Assembly (NCBI RefSeq): GCF_900290115.1
Contig: NZ_LT985748.1
Location: 873,120-937,119, forward strand
Direction: 5' to 3'
Source: Alistipes sp. Marseille-P5061
GTDB lineage: Bacteria; Bacteroidota; Bacteroidia; Bacteroidales; Rikenellaceae
DNA: 64,000 nucleotides
Positions within the stretch are counted from its first letter, which is position 1. Each line of letters begins with the position of its first letter. Shown in pieces: positions 51,214 to 60,127 of the stretch. Below the pieces are notes generated by a model. That model searched no databases. It saw only the letters and a program-made list of their open reading frames with translations, and was not told where the DNA came from. Position numbers and translations under genes: made by a program.

Positions 51214-52698
51214 CTACTCGCGCTGGCAGCGGACGTTGTAGCCGTAGGCGGCGTCGGACTTGTCGGTCGACTGGGGCTGGAGCAGCTTGCCCGTACTGAG
51301 CCGCTTGGAGATGTAGAAGTGCGAGATGGTCCGTCCCGAGCGGTAGTTCGACCAGTAGTGACCCGTGCGCGTCGTGGCGAGCCCCACGAGATTGCCCCGG
51401 TCGCGGTTGCGGTAGCCCTGCGCGGGGTACCAGTCCTTCGTCCCCTCGTGCGTATAGGTCATGCCGTAGAGCGTGCCGTCCCACGTGCTCACCCCCTCGA
51501 TGTAGCGGTCCGCCTCGTCGGCAAAGTCGCCCCACGTATCGCGGTCGGGAACGCGGTAGCCCGGAGGACAGGGGTCGTAGATGCTCTTCTGCGTGCCCCA
51601 CAGGTCGTCACGCGGCGAGGCCAGCCAGTCGTAGGTGCCCGTCGTCCCCTTGTTCGAGAGGAAGGTCATGGGGTGCGCCGCGGCATACTCGAGTGTCGAG
51701 AACTCGGCACCGGAGGCCTGCTGCCAGGCGTGCGCCTCGGCAAAGGCGGGGTTGACCGTGGTACCCGCCCGGGCCTGCGCCATGCTCTCGGCCGAGCTCT
51801 CGGTCGTCACGCCCCCGCAGAAGGGCTCCTTGCGCCCCCACTGGTAGTAGAGGCCGTAGGCGGTCGTCTCGCCGGGCGTGGCGGAGGTGGCCCCCAAGTT
51901 GCGGTCCTGCATCACGCGGCCGTTGGCGTAGGTGACCGTCGCGGGCTGTTCGGTGAACCAGAGGTGCCAGCTCCAGAGGATGGCCCCCTGCGCGTCGGTC
52001 AGCACCACCAGCGCATTGCCCGCCACGAAAGGCTCGACCGTGAGGTAGATTCTCCCGCGAGCCGCATCGAGCCGCACCTCGCCGAGCGTCACCTCGACGC
52101 CCGTCGTGGCCCAGAGCCAGTCGGCACGCATGTCGTCGGTGAGCGCGATGGAGGCCCCGTCGCCCGAGCCGTTGCCGCACACCGTGGCGTCGAACATGTA
52201 GCGGCCCGCCGCCGAAATGATGTAGCAGTTGGCGCGCCCCGCAGCACTGAGCTCCTCGGCCGCGGGACCCGGGTCGGGCTCCGGTTCCGGGTCGGGCACG
52301 GCCGGTTCGACCACGCGCACCGCAATCGAGGCCTCGCGGCGCAGCCCCTCCGGAGCGGTCACCGTCACCGTAAGGCGCGTCTTCACCTCCTTCTCGGGGG
52401 CCTGCGCCTTCAGCACGCACGGCATGGATGCGGCCTCGGCCTTCCCCTGCTCGACGGAGAGCTTCCACTGGGAGGCATCCTCGCCCGCGGCCGCCGCCGC
52501 GAACTCCAGCCCCGCGAACTCCGTGCTGCGGACCGTGAAGGGGATGCTGCGCTGCTCACCCGGCGCAAATTCGACCTCGGAGGCGTCGGCAAAGGCCACC
52601 TCCAGCTGACGTACGGGAGGTTCGACGCCTCCCTCCTTTCGGTCGTGGCAGCCGCACAGAAGCAGCAGACACGACACCATGAAACCCGTTTTCTTCAT
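51214..52698 (-). CDS. Fib_succ-type surface lipoprotein downstream of a cobalamin riboswitch
   Basis: 494 residues from ATG at 52698 (MKKTGFMVSCLLLLCGC), lipobox LLCGC. Beta-sandwich domains (about 30-150), then ANCYIISAAGRYMFDATVCGNG and the Fib_succ_major region: LWSWHLWF, VMQDRNLGATSATPG, YDPCPPGYRVPD and NVRCQRE at the end. About half is related to the protein at 39676-41694. The mRNA leader contains a cobalamin riboswitch (52897-53097), so it should be made when B12 is scarce. This suggests a surface B12- or corrinoid-binding role like BtuG/BtuH of Bacteroides, but with a different fold; that is inference. Confidence 0.85.
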   Translation of the reverse strand: MKKTGFMVSCLLLLCGCHDRKEGGVEPPVRQLEVAFADASEVEFAPGEQRSIPFTVRSTEFAGLEFAAAAAGEDASQWKLSVEQGKAEAASMPCVLKAQAPEKEVKTRLTVTVTAPEGLRREASIAVRVVEPAVPDPEPEPDPGPAAEELSAAGRANCYIISAAGRYMFDATVCGNGSGDGASIALTDDMRADWLWATTGVEVTLGEVRLDAARGRIYLTVEPFVAGNALVVLTDAQGAILWSWHLWFTEQPATVTYANGRVMQDRNLGATSATPGETTAYGLYYQWGRKEPFCGGVTTESSAESMAQARAGTTVNPAFAEAHAWQQASGAEFSTLEYAAAHPMTFLSNKGTTGTYDWLASPRDDLWGTQKSIYDPCPPGYRVPDRDTWGDFADEADRYIEGVSTWDGTLYGMTYTHEGTKDWYPAQGYRNRDRGNLVGLATTRTGHYWSNYRSGRTISHFYISKRLSTGKLLQPQSTDKSDAAYGYNVRCQRE

Positions 52699-52896
52699 AC
52701 ATATCAATTTTAGGTTGAACGAAATGGTCCGTCATCACGCTCCGCACGGGCATGGAACAACACCTCCCGGCACTCCGACCAGGCGGAGCACCGCAGGGAC
52801 GAACCTGCAAACGGGCTGACCATCGAGACTGAAGGGGGGGGGTAAGTCGGCAGCCGCAGAATCCTTCCATTCACCGTAGAAGCACAATTCGCACAG

Positions 52897-53097
52897 GCAC
52901 GGCGGCAGGTCTTCTGACTCGCTCCACGACCGACGCCTTCCCGACTCCGCGGAGCCAGTGGCACAAAGAGGTCGGCCGATGCCCCGCAGCTTCGAAGCAG
53001 CAGGGCCGGAGCACACAGCAACGGGAATTGTTACCGATTCGCACGGTATTCCCTTTTCATTCCCGGCCGCCGCAACGGGGCCGGGAAACCGACGTGC
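52897..53097 (-). ncRNA. cobalamin riboswitch
   Basis: The minus strand has the conserved pieces in order: AAAAGGGAAT-(A)CCGTGCGAATCGGTAAC (the GGGAA-x-GGTGAAA-like P3/P4 region, about 53030-53062), CCCGTTGCTGTG, GCCACTG (B12 box, 52950-52956 complement), GTCGGGAAGGCG, and AGTCAGAAGACCTGCC (52902-52917). A P1 stem GCACG/CGTGC closes the element at 53093-53097 and 52897-52901. It lies 198 bp before the start of the lipoprotein gene on the same strand. Confidence 0.9.
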
Positions 53098-53258
53098 GGG
53101 GACAAAGATAGACAAAGCGCCGGCGTATGCAAGCGCAGCCGGCCATTCGGCCCACTTTCGGCGCCCAAACGGACAACCGCCGGGGCGATTGCCGACGCGG
53201 AAGGCGGAAAAGTGGCGCTTTTTTACTACTTTTACTCCGCAAAAACAGGAGAGACATC

Positions 53259-53921
53259 ATGGATGTAAGAATCGCCCCCGATTGGAAAGCCATCCTCGAA
53301 CCCGAGTTCAAGAAGCCCTATTTCGCCGAGCTGACCCGCTTCGTGCGCGAGGAGTACGCCTCGCGACGCATCTATCCGCGCGGCAGCAACATCTTCCGCG
53401 CCTTCGACAAGTGCCCCTTCGAGCGGCTCAAGGTGGTCATCATCGGGCAGGACCCCTACCACGGTCCGGGGCAGGCCAACGGGCTCTGCTTCTCGGTGGG
53501 CGACGGCGTCCCCTTCCCCCCTTCGCTGCAGAACATCTTCAAGGAGGTGAGCGACGACACGGGGGCGCCCTACCCCTCGAGCGGCAACCTTGACCGCTGG
53601 GCCGAGCAGGGGGTGCTGCTGCTCAACTCGGTGCTCACCGTACGCGAGCACGAGGCCGCCTCGCATGCGGGCCACGGCTGGGAGACCTTCACCGACGCCG
53701 TCGTGAAGGCCATCAACGAGCGCCGGCAGGGCATCGTCTACATGCTCTGGGGCAGCTACGCGCAGCGCAAGGGGGCCATTGCCGACCCCACGCGCAACTG
53801 TATTCTGAAGGCCGTACACCCCTCGCCGCTTTCGGTCTACCGCGGTTTCTTCGGCTGCCACCACTTCTCGCGCGCCAACGAATACCTCGTCAGCCAGGGC
53901 AAGGAGCCGATTGTCTGGTAG
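53259..53921 (+). CDS. ung: uracil-DNA glycosylase, family 1
   Basis: 220 residues from ATG at 53259 (MDVRIAPDWKAIL), 10 bp after an AGGAGAG ribosome-binding site. Motifs: VVIIGQDPYHGPGQANGLCFSV (catalytic Asp and water-activating motif A), VLLLNSVLTVREHEAASHAGHGWE, and HPSPLSVYRGFFGCHHFS (the minor-groove intercalation loop). It removes uracil from DNA. The gene is single and divergent from the riboswitch. Confidence 0.97.
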   Translation: MDVRIAPDWKAILEPEFKKPYFAELTRFVREEYASRRIYPRGSNIFRAFDKCPFERLKVVIIGQDPYHGPGQANGLCFSVGDGVPFPPSLQNIFKEVSDDTGAPYPSSGNLDRWAEQGVLLLNSVLTVREHEAASHAGHGWETFTDAVVKAINERRQGIVYMLWGSYAQRKGAIADPTRNCILKAVHPSPLSVYRGFFGCHHFSRANEYLVSQGKEPIVW

Positions 53922-54012
53922 TCGCCTCCCCGACGCGCGGCCGCTCCCGACCGAATGCAAAAATCGCCGGCTCCTACGAAAAACAGGCCCGCTTCCGACC
54001 GGGCATAAAAAA

Positions 54013-54039
54013 AGGCCGCTTCCCCGACGGGGAGCGGCC
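54013..54039 (-). terminator. terminator of the sigma factor gene
   Basis: GGCCGCT-TCCCC pairs with GGGG-AGCGGCC (one bulge), followed on the minus strand by seven T. Confidence 0.8.
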
Positions 54040-54080
54040 CTTCTCTTATGTGGCGGCAGGCAGGCCCTGCCTCTCAAACG

Positions 54081-54941
54081 TTATCCCAGATAGGACTTCA
54101 GCAGCTTCGAGCGCGACGAGTGGCGCAGGCGGCGAATCGCCTTCTCCTTGATTTGGCGCACACGCTCGCGCGTGAGGTCGAACTTCTCGCCAATCTCCTC
54201 GAGCGTCATCTCCGAGCAGCCGATGCCGAAGAAGTACTTGATGATGTCGCGCTCGCGCTCGGTAAGCGTCTCCAGCGCACGGTCCACCTCCGTTGCAAGC
54301 GACTCGTTGATGAGCCCGCGGTCGGCGTTGGGCGAATCGGGGTTCACCAGCACGTCGAGCAGCGAGTTGTCCTCACCGTCGGCAAACGGGGCGTCGACCG
54401 AGACGTGGCGGCCCGCCACACGCAGCGTGTCGGTCACCTTCTCCTTCGGGAGCTCCAGCTCCGAGGCCAGCTCTTCGGGCGACGGCGTACGTTCGTGCTC
54501 CTGCTCGAAACGGGCGAAGGCCTTGTTGATTTTGTTGAGCGACCCCACCTGGTTGAGCGGCAGACGCACGATGCGCGACTGCTCGGCCAGAGCCTGGAGA
54601 ATCGACTGGCGAATCCACCACACGGCATACGAGATGAACTTGAAGCCGCGCGTTTCATCGAACTTCTCGGCCGCCTTGATAAGTCCGAGGTTGCCCTCGT
54701 TAATCAGGTCCGGCAGGCTGAGGCCCTGATTCTGGTATTGTTTGGCGACCGACACGACGAAGCGCAGATTGGCCTTCGTCAACTTCTCGAGCGCCTCCTG
54801 GTCTCCCTTCTTGATTCGCTGGGCGAGTTCCACCTCTTCCTCGACCGTGATGAGCTCCTCCTTGCCAATCTCCTGAAGATACTTGTCCAGTGAGGCACTC
54901 TCACGGTTGGTGATGGATTTCGTGATTTTTAACTGACGCAT
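54081..54941 (-). CDS. rpoD: RNA polymerase primary sigma factor (RpoD/SigA type)
   Basis: 286 residues, the short Bacteroidetes form lacking most of region 1.1. Region 1.2 ([25 protein letters not shown]), region 2 with [57 protein letters not shown], region 3 ([19 protein letters not shown]), and region 4 HTH ([30 protein letters not shown]). It is expected to recognise the TTG/TAnnTTTG promoters noted throughout this window. The htrA gene ends 54 bp upstream on the same strand. Confidence 0.97.
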   Translation of the reverse strand: MRQLKITKSITNRESASLDKYLQEIGKEELITVEEEVELAQRIKKGDQEALEKLTKANLRFVVSVAKQYQNQGLSLPDLINEGNLGLIKAAEKFDETRGFKFISYAVWWIRQSILQALAEQSRIVRLPLNQVGSLNKINKAFARFEQEHERTPSPEELASELELPKEKVTDTLRVAGRHVSVDAPFADGEDNSLLDVLVNPDSPNADRGLINESLATEVDRALETLTERERDIIKYFFGIGCSEMTLEEIGEKFDLTRERVRQIKEKAIRRLRHSSRSKLLKSYLG

Positions 54942-54995
54942 GTTTCTCTATTTCTCCTCTCAATTAAGTTTCCATATCCCGCCCGCATCAGGGAG

Positions 54996-56480
54996 CTACT
55001 CCACCAGGACGTAGCTGGCTGCGCGGCCGTTGGGGTAGATGCCGTCGATGGAACGAACCTTCTCGGTCATGCGCTGCAGGTCGGCAAGCGACAGAACCTG
55101 ATGGTCGTTGATGTGGGTGATGACGAATCCTTCGCGTACACGGGCACGGGCCAGAATTCCGTCCGCCTTGATGCTCACCACCTGAACGCCGCCGCGGATA
55201 TCCAACTCACGGCACAGCTTCGAGCCTGCATCGGCGAACTTGCCACCCAGAATCTCGACCACATCGACATCTTCCCGGGTCAATAATTCCGTTTTACCAG
55301 CCTTATTACGCAGAGTGACCTCCATTTGTTTCACCTTGCCGTCTCTTTTTACCGATAATTTGACCTTATCGTTGGGACGATGCTTGGCAACCTGCTCCTG
55401 GAGCGTCGAGGCCTGCTCGAGCTTCACACCGTCGATGTCGAGGATGATGTCGCCCTTGCGGATGCCCGCTTCGGAGGCGGCACCGCCGTCGAGCACGCTC
55501 GCCACGTAGACGCCGCCCAGCTCGTCGATGCCCAGCTCCTTGCCCTCACTGTCGAGGAAGGCCTGGTCGACCGGACGGAACGTGATACCCAGCATGGCGC
55601 GCTGCACGACGCCGTACTCCTTGAGGTCCATGACCACCTTGCGGACAATCGATTCGGGCACGGCGAACGAATAGCCCACGTAGCTGCCCGTCTGCGACTG
55701 GATGAGCGTATTGATGCCCACCAGCTCACCGTGCGTGTTGACCAGCGCACCGCCCGAGTTGCCGGGGTTGACCGCCGCATCGGTCTGGATGAAGGATTCG
55801 ATGCTGAACTCGCTCGGGATGACGCCCAGCTGACGCGCCTTGGCACTCACGATGCCGGCCGTGATGGTCGACTGCAGGTTGTAGGGCGAGCCGATGGCCA
55901 GCACCCATTCGCCCAGACGCAGCGCGTCGGAGCTGCCGAAGGGGAGCGTCGGAAGGTCCTTGCCCTCGACCTTGATGAGCGCCACGTCGGTCGTCGGGTC
56001 CGAGCCGATGATTTTGGCATCGAAGACGCGGCCGTCGTTGAGCTTCACGCGCAGTTTGGTGGCATCCTCGATGACGTGGTTGTTGGTCACGATGTAGCCG
56101 TCGGGCGAGATAATCACGCCCGAGCCGCCAGCACGGCGCTCCTGCTTCTGCGGTTCGCCGCCGCGGTTGAAGCCCCGCTGCGGGATGCCGAAGAATTCGA
56201 GGAAGGGGTCATAGCCGAAGCTGCCGCCGCGCACCTCGACCTCCTGTACCGCCTCGATGTTGACCACTGCCTTGACGGCATTCTCCGCCGCATAGGTCAG
56301 GTCGGGATAGCGCTCCGATTCGTACGACGTGAAGTGGGTGCCGAGCGCCGGCGTGCGCTCCACCTCGTGGTTGATATAGGTCACGCCCGGTTCCATGTTG
56401 CGGCCGAGCACCCAGGCCGTGGTTCCGCCGGCAGCGGCGGCCACGGCAATGATTCCCAGATAAAAAAATACCTTTTTCAT
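54996..56480 (-). CDS. HtrA/DegP-family periplasmic serine protease (Do-like)
   Basis: 494 residues from ATG at 56480 (MKKVFFYLGIIAVAAAAGG), with an N-terminal membrane anchor or signal. The trypsin-like domain has the triad in VTNNHVIEDA (His), PTDVALIKVEGK (Asp) and AAVNPGNSGGALVN (Ser). Two PDZ domains follow: GGVYVASVLDGGAASEAGIRKGDIILDIDG and a second one near 410-494 with SIKADGILARARVREGFVITHIND. It degrades or refolds damaged envelope proteins. It lies immediately before rpoD in the same direction. Confidence 0.95.
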   Translation of the reverse strand: MKKVFFYLGIIAVAAAAGGTTAWVLGRNMEPGVTYINHEVERTPALGTHFTSYESERYPDLTYAAENAVKAVVNIEAVQEVEVRGGSFGYDPFLEFFGIPQRGFNRGGEPQKQERRAGGSGVIISPDGYIVTNNHVIEDATKLRVKLNDGRVFDAKIIGSDPTTDVALIKVEGKDLPTLPFGSSDALRLGEWVLAIGSPYNLQSTITAGIVSAKARQLGVIPSEFSIESFIQTDAAVNPGNSGGALVNTHGELVGINTLIQSQTGSYVGYSFAVPESIVRKVVMDLKEYGVVQRAMLGITFRPVDQAFLDSEGKELGIDELGGVYVASVLDGGAASEAGIRKGDIILDIDGVKLEQASTLQEQVAKHRPNDKVKLSVKRDGKVKQMEVTLRNKAGKTELLTREDVDVVEILGGKFADAGSKLCRELDIRGGVQVVSIKADGILARARVREGFVITHINDHQVLSLADLQRMTEKVRSIDGIYPNGRAASYVLVE

Positions 56481-56805
56481 AACATGCAAAAACTTTGGTT
56501 TCATTCTATTCGAAGTCTTTTTGCATCATAGGCTCATCCTTGTTTTTGCTGGACAAACGCAACCCGTCGACCGCTTATTATGCCGAAGGGCAAGAAAAAC
56601 GTCGGAACGACCTCCGGCGGCACGACGTTCGTTCGGCCGGGGCGTCTTCCCAGGCACCCGCTCCAACAACCGTCCCAAAGATGCACGCCGCCCGGCGGCG
56701 GGACCGGCTCCGCTCCGCCGGGCGTCCGAACGGAACACCTCAACCCCCGAAGCACGACCGACAAAGTTCCGGCACAGCGGGGCGCAAGGCGCCGTGCGAC
56801 CTATA
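56481..56805. other. intergenic stretch upstream of htrA
   Basis: The AT-rich 60 bp next to htrA probably holds its promoter; the rest is GC-rich with several overlapping shadow frames and no recognisable gene. Confidence 0.4.
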
Positions 56806-56843
56806 AAAAGCGCCCCGCAGCCATACGAATCGGACTGCGGGGC
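56806..56843 (-). terminator. terminator of the alpha/beta hydrolase gene
   Basis: GCCCCGCAG (56812-56820) pairs with CTGCGGGGC (56835-56843); on the minus strand the stem is followed by GCTTTTTATA. Confidence 0.7.
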
Positions 56844-56971
56844 ACACGGTGCGTCATCGGAGGTGAAAAGGAGGTCTCGGTCTGCGGGACGGCTGCAAAG
56901 ACGGCTGCGGAGAGGAAAAACGGCCGGGATAGCTGCAGAGCCGAGCGCGGAGAGAGCAAGCCGGCCGGGAA

Positions 56972-58048
56972 TCAACGGCCGGAGGCGGCTGCAGCGGGCG
57001 CTTGTCCAGATGCCGGGGCGGCCGGGGTGTCCTCGGCAGCAGTTGCTTCATGCCCGGCTGCCAGGTCGTCCGCCGCGGCCGGAGCCTCAAACCGGGGCAC
57101 CCCGTCGATATAGCGGCCGACGAAGGCGGCCACGCGGCGCGTATACTCGTCGGGGTTGTCGTGGTAAGACATGGCATGGGCGGCGCCGGGGACCACCCAC
57201 AACTTCTTCTCACCCGGCTTAGCCTCGAAGAGCGGGTAGACCATACCGGTGGGGACGAAGTCGTCGGCATCGCCGTGGATGAAGAGCATCGGCAGCCGGC
57301 AGCGCTTCACCTGCTCGAGCGCCGAGGCCTCGCGGAAGCTCCAGCCGTACTTCACCCGGCAGAGCGCATCGGCCACGTTGAGCAGAGGGAAGGTCGGCAG
57401 CGAGAAGCGCTCGCCAAGCTCCTTGGCAAACTGCTCCCAGACGCTCGTATAGCCGCAATCCTCGACAAAGCACTTGACGTAGGGGCGCTGCTCCTCACCC
57501 GAGAGCATCATCGTCGTAGCAGCCCCCATCGAGATGCCGTGGACGACCATCTGCGTATGACCGCCGAAGAGCGAATCGGCCACCTCCATCCAACGCAGCA
57601 CGTCCAGCCGGTCGAGCCACCCCATGCGGATGGCCCGTCCCTCGCTGCGGCCGTGGTAGTAGAGGTCGGGCAGCAGGATGTTGAAGCCCAGGTCGTGGTT
57701 GTAGAGGTAGCCGACCATGAGCATCCGCTCGGCGCAGTCGGTATATCCGTGGACAATCACGGCCGTGCGGTCGGTCGGCCGGGGTGCGGCGGCGTAGAGC
57801 GCATGGAGGCGTTCCCCCTCCCGGCCGCGGATGGTGGTGTCGCGCAGCGCTCCGGTCTGCTCGAGGCTGTCGAGCCAGGGAACGACGGCAGGATATTCCG
57901 TGCGGATGTACTCGCGGGCCGAGGCGTTCTTGGCGGCCATCACCGCGTCGGGCTTCAGGGCATAGGAGAGCAGGTAGAGGCCTCCGCCCACCGAGGCGGC
58001 GACAAGCAGCAGCAGAATGGCTGCAAGGTATTTCCAGAATCGTTTCAT
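56972..58048 (-). CDS. membrane-anchored alpha/beta hydrolase
   Basis: 358 residues. One N-terminal membrane helix (YLAAILLLLVAASVGGGLYLL), then an alpha/beta-hydrolase fold: TAVIVHGYTDCAERM (oxyanion region), nucleophile elbow MVVHGISMGAATTMML, LFIHGDADDFVPTGM (Asp) and VPGAAHAMSYH (His). It ends in an Ala/Pro-rich tail of about 35 residues. Similar proteins in Bacteroidales are annotated as alpha/beta hydrolases of unknown substrate. The catalytic domain is probably periplasmic, judging from the anchor. Confidence 0.88.
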   Translation of the reverse strand: MKRFWKYLAAILLLLVAASVGGGLYLLSYALKPDAVMAAKNASAREYIRTEYPAVVPWLDSLEQTGALRDTTIRGREGERLHALYAAAPRPTDRTAVIVHGYTDCAERMLMVGYLYNHDLGFNILLPDLYYHGRSEGRAIRMGWLDRLDVLRWMEVADSLFGGHTQMVVHGISMGAATTMMLSGEEQRPYVKCFVEDCGYTSVWEQFAKELGERFSLPTFPLLNVADALCRVKYGWSFREASALEQVKRCRLPMLFIHGDADDFVPTGMVYPLFEAKPGEKKLWVVPGAAHAMSYHDNPDEYTRRVAAFVGRYIDGVPRFEAPAAADDLAAGHEATAAEDTPAAPASGQAPAAAASGR

Positions 58049-58246
58049 CGTTGCGTATTGTCCCTATTGGGTTTGCTCAGGGCCGTCCCCTCCGAACGGG
58101 GCATGGGTAGCCGTTCTGTCCGGCTCAAAATCCGCGCCGGAACGGCTCCGAAGGGGCGCTCCGGGATGCGGGCCCCGACGGCCACGGAGCAGGGAGGGCC
58201 CTCTTCGGCCCACGGCCGAGGAGAGCCCTCCGCACATGCGTATGAA

Positions 58247-58612
58247 TCATTCGGCCGGCTCCGAGAGCGGCAGACCGTCGCTCCCGGCGTAGACCATCAC
58301 CAGCTCGACGGGCTCCTCACCGCGGTTTTCGCCGTAGTGGAGCCGCCCCACCATCTCGATGACCCCTTCGCCGGCGCGGAAGCTCCGCTCGCGGCCGTCG
58401 TCGGCCACCACCGTCAGCTCGCCGCGCAGCACCATGCCGGCATTGATGACCGGATGGCGGTGCAGCGCCAGACGGGCGTGCGGCGCCACCTCGTAGTGGA
58501 CCACCGTCACGCGGGGCCGCCCCGTCGGATAGTCGGGCAGCGGCGCCCCGTCCCAACTGACGGAGGAGTCGGCCACACACGTGGCCCGGACCCCCTCCTT
58601 CGGCCGCTCCAT
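58247..58612 (-). CDS. small cupin-domain protein
   Basis: 121 residues. Single cupin barrel: RVTVVHYEVAPHARLALHRHPVINAGMVLRGELTVVA, with metal-binding HRH and a Glu replaced by Met region, then GEGVIEMVGRLHYGEN. ATG overlaps the stop of the SDR gene (ATGA), so the two are translationally coupled. Function unknown; possibly linked to amino-acid or sugar metabolism with the upstream dehydrogenase. Confidence 0.85.
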   Translation of the reverse strand: MERPKEGVRATCVADSSVSWDGAPLPDYPTGRPRVTVVHYEVAPHARLALHRHPVINAGMVLRGELTVVADDGRERSFRAGEGVIEMVGRLHYGENRGEEPVELVMVYAGSDGLPLSEPAE

Positions 58613-59559
58613 CACTTGCCCATCTTGCGCCGGATGTGCTCCAGCATGTCGTCGGTCATGCGCGAGAGGTCCCACTCGGGCTTCCAACCCCACTCTTCGC
58701 GGGCGCAGGTGTCGTCGAGCGAATTGGGCCAGCTCTCGGCAATCTCCTTCTTCACAGGGTCGATGTCGTAATCCATGCGGAAGTCGGGCAGACGCTTGCG
58801 GATTTCGGCATAGATGATTTCGGGCGTGAAGCTCATCGAGGCGAGGTTGAAGCTGTTGCGGTGGACGAGCTTCGAGGGGTCGGCCTCCATCAGCTCGACG
58901 CAGGCGCGCAACGCATCGGGCATGTAAATCATGTCCATATAGACGTCGCCCGGAACGGGGCAGGTGAAGTGACCCGACTTGATGGCCTCGTAGTAAATCT
59001 CCACGGCGTAGTCGGTCGTGCCGCCGCCCGGCAGCGTCACGTTGGAGATGATGCCCGGGAAGCGCACCGAACGGGTGTCGACCCCGAACTTGTGGTGGTA
59101 GTAGTTGCTCAGCAGCTCGCCGGTCACCTTGCAGACGCCGTAGATGGTCGTCGGCTGCATGATGGTATCCTGCGGCGTCTTGTCCTTGGGCGAGGTGGGG
59201 CCGAAGGCGCCGATGGAGCTCGGAGTAAAGAGGGCGCAGTGGTGCTGGCGCGCCACCTCGAGCGAGTTGTTCAGCGCCCCCATGTTGACGTTCCACGCCA
59301 TCTGGGGATTCCGCTCGCCAACGGCCGAGAGCAGCGCCACGAGGTTGAAAATCGTATCGACGTGATAACGGGCCACCACGGAGGCCATGGCCGTAGCGTC
59401 GAGGGCGTTGAGCACTTCGAAGGGGCCGGTTTCACCCAGAGTCTTGCACTCGCGCATGTCGGTTGCGACCACGTTGGAGCCGCCGTAAATGTTACGCAGG
59501 TAGACCGTCAGTTCGGAACCAATCTGGCCGCCGGCGCCTACTATCAGGATTCGTTTCAT
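58612..59559 (-). CDS. NAD-dependent epimerase/dehydratase, SDR-type L-threonine 3-dehydrogenase-like
   Basis: 315 residues. Rossmann motif ILIVGAGGQIGSELTVYL, catalytic Ser in TPSSIGAFGP, YGVCKVTGELL (Tyr-x3-Lys), SVRFPGIISNVTLPGGGTTDYAVEIYY and PVPGDVYMDMIYMPDA, the last pieces typical of the short-chain L-threonine dehydrogenases. It would oxidise threonine to 2-amino-3-ketobutyrate with NAD. A sugar epimerase role is less likely given the GGGTTDYAVEIY segment. Confidence 0.87.
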   Translation of the reverse strand: MKRILIVGAGGQIGSELTVYLRNIYGGSNVVATDMRECKTLGETGPFEVLNALDATAMASVVARYHVDTIFNLVALLSAVGERNPQMAWNVNMGALNNSLEVARQHHCALFTPSSIGAFGPTSPKDKTPQDTIMQPTTIYGVCKVTGELLSNYYHHKFGVDTRSVRFPGIISNVTLPGGGTTDYAVEIYYEAIKSGHFTCPVPGDVYMDMIYMPDALRACVELMEADPSKLVHRNSFNLASMSFTPEIIYAEIRKRLPDFRMDYDIDPVKKEIAESWPNSLDDTCAREEWGWKPEWDLSRMTDDMLEHIRRKMGK

Positions 59560-59849
59560 CTGTTTGAGATTATGGTTTGGAAGTAAAGTTAGCGAAAGAA
59601 TATGAAAATCGACACTTTTTTCGCAACTTTTTCACGCAAACCGAAAAAATTCCCGCACGACGAGTGCGCCCCGCCTCGCAAGGGAGCGCTCCGGCACGGC
59701 CGAGGACGGCCTGAGCACCGTCCGCCGCCCCGAACGCCCGGTGCCGGCCGGAGGCTGCGCCGAGGCCGTCCTCCAGCCACTCCGCGCCATCCGGGAAGGC
59801 CTGCCGGGCGGCCCGCTCTAAAAATTTATCGCGAAAAAAGGCGTTTTTA

Positions 59850-59881
59850 TTTGGCCGTTTCAAAATTCTTATATACTTTTG
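59850..59881 (+). promoter_or_regulatory. promoter of tRNA-Thr
   Basis: TTTG (59850-59853), 20-bp spacer, TACTTTTG (59874-59881), 20 bp before the tRNA. Confidence 0.7.
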
Positions 59882-59901
59882 CACCACTCTTAAAGAAGAA
59901 T

Positions 59902-59973
<72 letters not shown>

Positions 59974-59982
59974 CTAAAAATC

Positions 59983-60014
59983 AAGAGGTTGCATCAATTG
60001 CAACCTCTTTTTTT
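59983..60014 (+). terminator. terminator after tRNA-Thr
   Basis: AAGAGGTTG (59983-59991) pairs with CAACCTCTT (60001-60009), followed by a run of T. Confidence 0.75.
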
Positions 60015-60127
60015 GTGCCGTTTTGCGAAGGAAAAGGGGCTGGAAAGGGGCTTCCGCGCGCAAATGTTGTACCCATTGTTGTACCCTAAATCTGCTACTC
60101 TCGATTACTTGCGCAACACGCAAGTAA

